Assembly (NCBI GenBank): GCA_030847615.1
Contig: JAUMIR010000004.1
Location: 226,590,501-226,654,500 of the forward strand
Length of the DNA: 64,000 bases
Origin: Gambelia wislizenii
Taxonomy: Eukaryota; Chordata; Lepidosauria; Squamata; Crotaphytidae
Reading direction: 5' to 3'
Every line of letters starts with the position of its first letter. Position 1 is the first letter of the stretch. The notes under the pieces are model-generated. The model saw only the letters and a program-made list of their open reading frames with translations, searched no databases and had not been told where the DNA came from. A program made the position numbers and the translations under genes. Positions 56,484-64,000 of the stretch are shown here, in pieces.

Positions 56484-57492
56484 CATTACAAGATCTAGTC
56501 TCCAGTCTGTAATGTCAATGGTGTTGACCATGTAGCCATCCGACAGACATCCTCTAGAGACACCCCAGAGAGGAACGCAGCTGACGTCGAAACAGCCCTG
56601 GTGGAACGTCCTCGAACCCAAGAAAGCAAGGGCTTTCATAACAAATATAAATGGTCGAAACCACCCATTTAGACAAACGTTGTGGAGAAATAGGGACCCC
56701 CAGTTTCGCGTCAGCATATGATACAAACAGTTTCGGAGACTTCCAAAATGGAGCTGTCCATTGTGTGTAGAAGGCAAGAGCTCTCCTAGCATCCAGGGAA
56801 TGGAGACATCATTCAAAATCGTCTTTGGGATCCTGCATCAGAGCAGGGAGAACGATGGATTGGTTCATGTGGAAGCTGAAGACGACCTTCGGGAGGAAGG
56901 GACATCTCCAGCTTGAGAACAACTTTGTTTGTTTGTGGAACACCAGATATGGAGCGTTCAATCTGAGGGCAGAGAGTTCATCTGCTTGGCGGGCAGACGT
57001 GATGGCCACAAGAAACGCTGTCTTCCATGAGAGGAGTCATAGATCCACAGTAGCCATGGGCTCGAAGGGCTGCCTGGTGAGCTGAAAAAGTACCAGTTCG
57101 AGGCTCCAGGCCGGCAAGGGCTTGGCCACCGGTGGATGAAGGTTGTTGTATCCCTTGAGGAACTTCTTGACCAGCGGGTCTTTGAATGGGGATGGTCTGC
57201 CCTGGGTCTGAAACTCGACAGAGAGAGCGGCCAGGTAGCACCATACAGATGAGACAGAAAGTCCTGAGCTGGATAGGTGCAACAGGAACTGGACGATCGT
57301 CAGAACTCAGGAGAAATCGACAGTCAGGCTGTGGTCTGACAAATAGTCTTCGAAGCACTTCCATCTGTATGCATAGGAGGGGCGCGTGGAGGGGCACAGA
57401 GAGGCGTCTAGAACCATGTGTATGTCAGGTGGCATGGGGGTGCTCGCAGGGCACCTTGAATCAGGGGTCAGGTTCAGGGCAGTATCCTCCAA
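56484..57492 (-). pseudogene. DIRS-3 tyrosine recombinase (broken)
   Basis: N-terminal pieces read TRPSYAYRWKCFEDYLSDHS and SSVWCYLAALSVEFQTQGRP. The core has MAITSARQADELSAL, keeping the first arginine lost in DIRS-2, and CPFLPKVVFSFHMNQSIVLP. The C-terminal block is RSTRAVSTSAAFLSGVSLED; the histidine position before STR is arginine. Near 56515 the sequence encoding the final HY is altered by a short deletion relative to DIRS-2, so the nucleophile tyrosine is out of frame. Confidence 0.82.
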
Positions 57493-59350
57493 GCTGTCAT
57501 GTGCAGTGTTTCGAGATCAGGGTGCCTCACTTCGCCTTCTGGACAGTCAGTAGATCCGGACGGTACAGGAGGTGTAGATACCGATGATGGACCAGATGAA
57601 GGAGAGGGGCAAACCATGGTTGTCAAAGCTACCATGGTGTCAGGAGGATCGCTTCCGCTCGGTCCCAACATAATTTGGCTACTGCTCGAGTCAACAGTGG
57701 AAACAGCAGAAACAAGTACAGAAGAGGTCCTGACCATCGGAATAGGAAAGCGTCCCCTTTCGACCCTCGAAGCTGAGACCTCGTACAGAAGAGGCAACAC
57801 TGTTGGTTGGTCGGTGTTGCGAAGAGGTCGATCAGTGGAGTTCCCCAGCGCTGGAAGAGCTGGTGCACTACTGAGCAATGCAGGGTCCACTTGTGGACAG
57901 ATGAAGTGGAACGGCCCAGTCCATCAGCAAGAGTGGTCTCCTCCCCTGGAAGGTGGATGGATTGGAGGAAGATATCTCTTGCGATGCACTAGTTCCAGAT
58001 CTACACAGTGAGGGAGAGAAGGGATGGGGACTTTGTACCACCCGGTTTGTTCAGGTAATACATCATGGATGTGTTGTGGGTTACGACCAGTATCATCTTA
58101 CCCCTCACCAATTCCTCAAAGGCCTGAAGCAACTTCTGTACAGCTAGAAGCTCAAGGATGTTGATATGGAGCAGCTGTTCTTCTGCAGACCATGTCCCCA
58201 GGGCCGTGTACGTATTGAGGTGAGCTCCCCATCCAAACATGGAAGCATCCATGGTTAGGGAAGCCTGCGGCTGCAGGGGCTCAAATGGCATACCTGTCAG
58301 GACCTTGTCTGGATCCTGCCACCAGTCCAGGGAGTGTTGTACCACCCGCAGCATGGTTAGGAGCTTTCGTGGACTGTCCCAAAGCAGACTGAAGACCTGC
58401 AGGAACCATGATTGGAGCAGATGAAACCGAAGTCTTGCGAATTGGGTGACGGACAATGTAGCTGCCATATGTCCGAGGAGGGTCTGTACTGCCAGGGCCA
58501 ATACCCTCTGGGATCAACAGCATCAGCATATGAGGCTGCAAAGCATATCAAAAGGTCCAGAGGGAGGAAGGCAGCAGCATCTCAAACCCAACCGTGCCCT
58601 GATAAACTGTAGGGACCGAGTAGGATCGAGATAGGACTTCTCGAAATTCACTATCAGGCCAAGGGAGTCCAGCAGTTCCTGCGTCAGTTCGAAGTCTTGA
58701 AGGAGCTGCTGCCGAGACTCCACCACCAGGAGCCAGTCGTCGATATAGGGGAAGACGACCACCCCCTGCTGCCGGAGGTAGGCTGCCACTGTCACCATGC
58801 ATTTTGTAAAGACCCTTGGAGGCATGTAGAGGCCAAAGGGCAGGATGCAAAACTGGAAGGCAGAGTCCTCTACCTGGAAGGCCAGGAAGCGTCTGTGGGC
58901 TGGATCGATCCTGATGTGAAAGTACGTGTCTTTGAGATCGACAGAAGCGAACCATTCGTACTGATGTAGAAGGGGGAGAATCGTGGCCAGGGTAACCATC
59001 CTGAACTTCCTCGGGGCAATGAATTTGTTCACTCCTCAAAGATCAAGGATTGGTCAAAGGCCACCTCCCTTTTTGGTAACCAGGAAGTACGTTGAGAAGA
59101 AGCAGAAGTGTTGCTGGTCCGGGTGCACTGGTTCGACAGCACCTTTCTGAAGCAGCGTCTGCACCTCCTCGAGGATGGGGGGAGATTGGCGTTGTCTGAA
59201 TGCAGGCTGTCGGCGGTAGTTTTGAATTCGATCCAGTAACCTTCCTGGATGATGCGGAGTACCCAATGGTCCGATGTTATCTTGGACCAGGTGTCCCTGA
59301 AGGCAGACAGATGGCTTCTGAAGAGATGGGTCCAGGAAGAAGAATGACAA
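57480..59350 (-). pseudogene. DIRS-3 reverse transcriptase/RNase H with methyltransferase-like end (broken)
   Basis: RT pieces: FLVTKKGGGL, then two TGA stops, then MNKFIAPRKFRMVTLATI with EWFASVDLKDTYFHIRIDPA and VVFPYIDDWLLVVESRQQLL. RNase H: SLTMDASMFGWGAHLN, LLHINILELLAVQKLL, THNTSMMYYLNK (third acidic position histidine for aspartate) and LADGLGRS with the last aspartate kept. The end block has WGTPLIDLFATPTN and GDAFLFRWSGPLLYLFLLF. Frameshifts lie near 58540 and 57980. Confidence 0.87.
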
Positions 59351-59365
59351 GTTTAAGGGGGTAAG

Positions 59366-61775
59366 TTAGAATCTCCTCCTGCCTTGGTCTTTGGCCCGGT
59401 GTTTCGATGGGGGGCAATAGTGGGCAGCAGAGGTCTGGCTGCTTACAGAGGATGCGGCCAGAGAAGCCTGCTGGTAGCAGGCACGAGCAGCCTGTTGGGC
59501 ATATCCCCTCCTGTAAAATTGGGAAGAGTAGGAGGGTTGCCAGCCAGGCCAACTCTTAGATTGGTATGCAGAGGAGCCGGCAGACTGTACACTATATTTT
59601 CTGGCAGTTGTTCTTATCTTTTTAGTAAACACCAACTTCTTGTCAGTTGAGCTGTTAATAGGCCCAAGTGATCAAAGGGCACGTCTTCGATGGTTGATGC
59701 GGCTTGCGGTGCCAGGCCGGAAGATCGGAGCCAGGTGTGATGGTGAAGAGCTATAGATCCTGCAACTGTCTTTGCTGTGCAGTCAGCCATGTGCCTGGAT
59801 GAGTTCATCTGCTGGCCCACTAGCAGTTGGGCCTCGTGTTGAATCGCCTCTGCCATCCTACACCTTTCCTCCGGAATATCTTGAATCGGGGCACCAAACG
59901 TTCCCACAGCACCTGATGGTAAGCGTCCATGCAGGCAGAGTAGTTCGCAATTCTGAAACTCAGTCCCGCCACTGAATAGATCTTCCCAATGATATCAAAT
60001 TTCTAACCTTCAGGATCTGCAGGGCTGGTCTGAGCTCAACGTTGGCGGCTTGTTGAGATGCCTCCATGACTACTGAGTTTGGGCAGGGATGTTCCCATAG
60101 CCAGTCGATGTCCTCCCCGGAGACTCGGTACAGGTGGTCGATTCACTTGGACATTGAAGGGATGGACGACAGGTTCTCCCAAGACGCTTGAGTAAGCTTG
60201 AGCATAGGTATGTCCGCTTGAGTAAGCTTGAGCATAGGTATGTCCGCAGTTGGTGGAGCTTTAGATTTGATCCGACGATATATAGGGTCCAAAGGGTCAG
60301 ATTCTCTTTCAGTGATCTTCAGGTCCAAAGCATGGGCCATATGAACCATTTGCTCCACAAACACACGTACGTCATCAGTCAGGGAGGAGGAATCACTGTC
60401 CAACAAATCTGGCGGTGGAGAGGAAGCCCTCAGTACATATGAGACAGACAAATCCAAGGAGGCGGAAGATGAAGACGAAGGTGAGAAGCTACGAGTCCTA
60501 GGCGAGAGGCTACAGTTCTCACAGCACCGAGAGGTCGTCTGGATCGGCGGCGTTGTGGGGAGCAGAGGCAGCTGAGATCCTGTTTAACAGGTGAAACTTG
60601 ACTGCCTGCATCCTGAAGTACAGGTATAACAGGTAGTCACCTCTTGACGGTTGCGGTCAAGGCCGTGGAAAGAGAGCCCCGGTGGGGAGGTGTCGTGGAC
60701 TAAGGAGCTGCCGAATCAGAATTGGGGCCTCTGCACAAAGGTGAGACCATAGGCCCTGGGAGAAGAAGGTGGAAACGGTAGGCCAAATGCCGTGTGGGCC
60801 ATGTTGTATGCCCCATAGGAGTGTTCAATCTCGGCTGCCCAGCACGGTGTCAGCATTGGGGTCCGGACTGTCCGGATGGCCCCCTGCGATGTCGATTCTA
60901 CATCGACCATCACAGCCTCAGTACTCAGAAGCTCGTACCTGGAAACAATCAACACAGGGGATTGAGCTCGAATCGGAGCAGCAGGTAATTTCTCCTCTGA
61001 AATATCTCCCTGCTTGACGCACATGATTTCGAGGGATAGAGTAGACGTCACCTGTGGCGCTTCCAGGTGAACTGTGGAGGGTTCTCCAGCCTCAGACAGG
61101 ACGGTCGGTATCGAGGCAGATGCCTGGTCTGACACCATTGTGATGGGGGCATTTGGCTGCTGTTGCTCTGTCAGTTCGCCCTGCAAGGGCACCACCGCAG
61201 TGGAGACCAGGTGCTCTTTGTGCTTCAGAGAGGAATGTTTGGCCTTCTTCTTTTTCTTAGGCCTGTCTCTGGAGGAGGCAGAAAAGTCTCGGTCCCTGCT
61301 CGACCCCAACAATTTCAAGGAGTCACAGTCCTGAGTCGAAGAGTCATAATCCCGAGAAGCAGATGGTTTTGAAGGGAAAAGAGCCTTCTTCGAGACAGAG
61401 GCAGCAACATGCTTATGGGATCGGTGAACTGCCTTGGGGTCAGAAGCGATAGATTCGTGGTGAGACAGGCTCGGTTGGTGATGGCGCTTCTGGGTTGGAT
61501 TAAACAACGGCGACTGACCCCTTTTCGGGGACGACTGGGCCGAAGCAGCTGGAGTTGGAACAGATGGACGTAGGGCCTTTTCATATAGAAAGGACTTAAG
61601 CCTTGAGGAGCACTGTTTACAGGCCTGCGAGGTCAAGTTCATGCAGTGTACACAGGCGTCCACATTATGGGACTCTCCAAGGCAGATGAGGCACTTGGGA
61701 GTGGCCATCCAAAGGAGGGAGTTTAGCTTGGCAAATGGAGCAACGTTTGAAGCCAGCGGATTTTGAGGCCATCAT
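59366..61775 (-). pseudogene. DIRS-3 Gag (broken)
   Basis: The start near 61775 encodes FKRCSICQAKLPPLDGHS; after a frameshift it continues PKCLICLGESHNVDACVHC, the same cysteine-rich module as DIRS-2. A 330-codon frame (61708-60716) with many lysine-rich and serine-rich tracts follows (DRPKKKKKAKHSS). Further blocks are LTQASWENLSSIPSMSK (60143-60457), the MNSSRHMADCTAKTVAGSIA block (59907-59614), and a glutamine-, serine- and tyrosine-rich end (59635-59366). A 30-bp in-frame tandem duplication lies at 60187-60246. Confidence 0.85.
60187..60246. repeat. 30-bp tandem duplication in DIRS-3 Gag
   Basis: CTTGAGTAAGCTTGAGCATA plus GGTATGTCCG occurs twice without mismatch, doubling the peptide ADIPMLKLTQ. 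Identity of the units shows that it arose late. Confidence 0.95.
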
Positions 61776-62214
61776 CAACAAGGGGTCGATAAAGAAAGAG
61801 TAGTCAATACCAGTCCGAGGACGAGCCGAATCAGAGTCCGAAGCTGAAATCAAGGATGAGGCAAGAGAGAGAAGTCAAAAATACAGTATAAGGTCGAAGT
61901 AGCCAGAAATCACAGCAGTAGAGAGAGTCAAAAAATAAAGTCAGGAAAACAGTCCGAGTCAATCTGTGGACAAATTAGAAGTGAAAGAGGCTCTAGCAAC
62001 TAGCCGGTTCCTACGTGCTGCTCGCGCAGCAGATGAAAAGGAACTGAGGGGAATTAGGCGGGAGCGCCTTTATAGGTACTGATGGGATGGGTGGAGTTAC
62101 CACCAAAATGTATCAAAAACTATTCTGCCTAGTGATTCCAGAAGTTTCCAAGTGTTCTGCGCAGGTGCAGGAGTAACCCACTGTGTGTATTCACAGAGAC
62201 CACGAAGAATATCT

Positions 62215-62835
62215 ATGAACCTTTGACCGCTGAAAGCCCTTTCTGTAGCTCTTTTGTATTATGAATGGCTGCAAGACAGAGCTTAGTCCATAACCATGAG
62301 AGTTAGGTACATGCTTTTAAAATAAGCCTACATTCTCAGAAAGTCTAATTCAATGCCAGGGTCCAGATACAATGCAGAAAGGAAATGCACACAGCCTTTG
62401 CAATAGCCTGGAATCATCAAGACAATATGATTTAAAATAGATGATCTAATTCAGCCAAGATATATTCTGCACAGCAGGTTAGTTTAGATGATTAAAATGG
62501 CTTCTTTGGTGGCTTTCGGACTATGAAATTGTATCAGGCTGCAGGATCAGCTCTACTCTCGTAACATGGAGATATTTATAACATATAACAACATAAATGG
62601 TTTAGTTACTAATGTGCACCCATCAACTGGCGGGGCATGCAGCTTCTGCTGACTACAGTATAGTGACCAGACATATCACACACACACCTCAAAGGAGAAA
62701 GGTGATGCTTATCTAGCAACATAGTGCAAAAGGTCAGGGAATAGGTACTTAGTAAGGAAGCTCCAGCAACGAGATACAAGGGTTGCATTTAATATCTCTC
62801 AGTGGTCTCTGTATTAACTTACTATACTGGCTTCG
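62215..62835. other. Intronic DNA with no assigned feature
   Basis: Nothing recognised apart from a short CA run at 62678-62688. Confidence 0.4.
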
Positions 62836-62837
62836 AG

Positions 62838-63007
62838 CCAGAATGGCATAGTAGTTTGAATATTGGACTATGACTCTGGAGACCAGGGTTCAACTCCCTG
62901 CTCGGCCATGAAAACCCACTGGGTAACCTTGGGCAAATCACACACTCTCAGCCTCAGAAAACCCCACAATAGGTACGCCTTACGGTTGCCATAAGTCAGA
63001 AAGAACA
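62838..63007 (+). mobile_element. ACA-type SINE, tail lost
   Basis: AATGGCATAGTAGTTTGAAT, GGACTATGACTCTGGAGACC, the B-box-like GGTTCAACTCC, and GAAAACCCACTGGGTAACCT. An internal piece (GGAAGGCAATGGCAAACCTC in other copies) is missing, and it ends GCCATAAGTCAGAAAGAACA. Confidence 0.82.
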
Positions 63008-64000
63008 TTTGCTTCAGGCCTGATTATAGATATGGCTTTGATTGCCTTGGTAGATGACTAGATGCCAGGAGCTAGACAGGGGAAGTGTGTCTCTGTTGGT
63101 TCTGTTGGACCTCTCAGCAGTTTTCAGTACCATCAACCATGGTATCCTTGTGGCTCACCGTGCTCGGATGGGATTTGGGGGCATTGTTTTACAGTGGCTA
63201 CATTCCTTCTTGGATGGACGAACCCAGAAGGTGGTGCTGAGGAACTCCTGCTCAAACCCTCAGCCACTGGCCTATGGGGTCCCGCAGGGCTTGGTTCTGT
63301 CCCCCATGCTATTTAACATATACATGAAACTGCTGGGAGAGATTGCCTGGAATTTGGGGGTTCAGTACACCCAGTATGCATGGAACACACAGCTCTATTA
63401 TTCCTTTCCACCCCAAGCCAAGGAATCTCTTGTGATGCTAAAGCTGTGCCTGTCATTAATGGACTGGATGAGGTGAATAAATCAAAACTTAATCCAGACA
63501 AGATGGAGGTGTTCCTGGTCAGTCGAAAGGCAGATCAGTGAATTCAGCCTGTGCTGGATGGGGTTACACTCCCTTAAAGATGCAAGTCTGCAGCTTGGAT
63601 ATGCTCCTGGATGCAACTCTGACCTGGAAGCTCAGATTTCAGCAACGACTAGGAGTGCAATTTGCACAGTTAAAGCTTATGTGCCAGCTGCGCCTGTTCC
63701 TTGAGACATTAGATCTGGTCACAGGGACACATGCCTTACGTACATGTCAGTAGGATTACTGTAACAGGCTCTATGTGGGGCTGGCTGCCTTTGAAAAGTG
63801 TTTGGAAACTTCAACTGATCCAGATTGCTAACTAGGAATGGCTGACAAGAAGCATACAACTCCCTTGTGACAACAGTATCACGACTGCCAGTCTGTTTCT
63901 GGGTTGAATTCAAGGTGCAGGTAGAGCTCATTTGAAGGACCATATTTTTCCTTACAAACCCATGCTTTGAGATCTGCTGGGGAGGCCCTTCTCTCTGTTG
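63008..64000 (+). pseudogene. L2 LINE reverse transcriptase, 3' part, running off the edge
   Basis: A 140-codon frame contains SVSLLVLLDLSAVFSTINHG, VVLRNSCSNPQPLAYGVPQG and LVLSPMLFNIYMK, the fingers and palm of L2-clade RT. The catalytic YADD place reads YAWN (QYAWNTQLYY), so both catalytic aspartates are lost. Decayed downstream pieces (LNPDKMEVFLVSRK, VTGTHALRT, RLYVGL) follow L2 order to the window end. Confidence 0.88.

Larger units (their letters stand above)
55879..62212 (-). mobile_element. DIRS-3: DIRS retrotransposon
   Basis: The left edge is GGACAGGTTGCTCACCTGTA and the right edge CACAGAGACCACGAAGAATA. Inverted repeats of about 180 bp pair CCCGCCTAATTCCCCTCAGT (56069) with ACTGAGGGGAATTAGGCGGG (62044), an exact 20-bp match. 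The internal complementary region lies at about 56160-56250. Gag, RT/RNase H and recombinase remnants follow each other on the minus strand. Length is 6.3 kb. It lies in the intron upstream of exon a, sense to JARID2. Frames are more broken than in DIRS-2. Confidence 0.93.

Noticed and set aside
57499..58011. 170-codon plus-strand frame
   Set aside because: Antisense to the DIRS-3 RNase H and methyltransferase-like region.

Overview
The window is vertebrate nuclear DNA, most likely from a lepidosaur and plausibly an iguanian lizard. It holds a section of one single-copy gene, JARID2, read on the minus strand. Five coding exons are recognisable (50088-50257, 35359-35535, 21260-21489, 8553-9603, 696-1192, in transcript order). 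Each has AG/GT splice borders, and the codon phases agree at all four junctions inside the window. Together they encode about 709 consecutive residues: an N-terminal PRC2-binding portion, an acidic tract, a basic low-complexity stretch with a nine-alanine run, JmjN, and ARID. The first exons (beyond 64000) and the JmjC/zinc-finger end (beyond position 1) lie outside. I see no other host gene and no tRNA, rRNA or CRISPR. The reptile assignment rests on ACA-type tRNA-derived SINEs, L2 and CR1 LINEs, DIRS retrotransposons and hAT/Tigger MITEs. The species call is inference.

The rest is intronic and consists mainly of layered transposable elements. Three consecutive JARID2 introns each carry one DIRS-type tyrosine-recombinase retrotransposon, all on the gene's coding strand: DIRS-1 at 25451-33649, DIRS-2 at 42845-49062, DIRS-3 at 55879-62212. 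Each has inverted terminal repeats and an internal complementary region matching the joined element ends. Each also carries remnants of Gag, reverse transcriptase/RNase H with a C-terminal methyltransferase-like block, and tyrosine recombinase. All three carry inactivating lesions. DIRS-1 sits inside an ACA-SINE and is itself split by a Ty1/copia element (30171-33456) with two LTRs and an intact 5-bp target duplication, giving a three-level nest.

Region by region: 1-8.5 kb holds the ARID exon, a hAT element with perfect target duplication, CR1 ORF1 and RT pieces, a foreign LINE endonuclease piece and a Tigger-like MITE. 8.5-21 kb holds the large JmjN/ARID exon, an inverted pair of CAGGTTGAG-ended MITEs, two GC-rich Tigger-like elements (one with an internal minisatellite), and a transposon containing a copia-gag fragment. 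21-25 kb holds an exon and an L2 tail split by an L1 and a MITE. 25-34 kb is the SINE/DIRS/copia nest. 34-42 kb holds an exon, a second minisatellite-bearing MITE, a 63-bp local duplication next to a broken hAT, and a MITE-split SINE. 42-49 kb is DIRS-2. 49-56 kb holds an exon, a long inverted repeat with nested insertions, and several MITEs and SINEs. 56-62 kb is DIRS-3. 62-64 kb holds a SINE and an L2 3' part running off the edge.

The functional content is JARID2 alone, an accessory subunit of Polycomb Repressive Complex 2. The transposons are fossils whose main interest is their structure, their nesting, and their same-sense placement in consecutive introns of a chromatin regulator.
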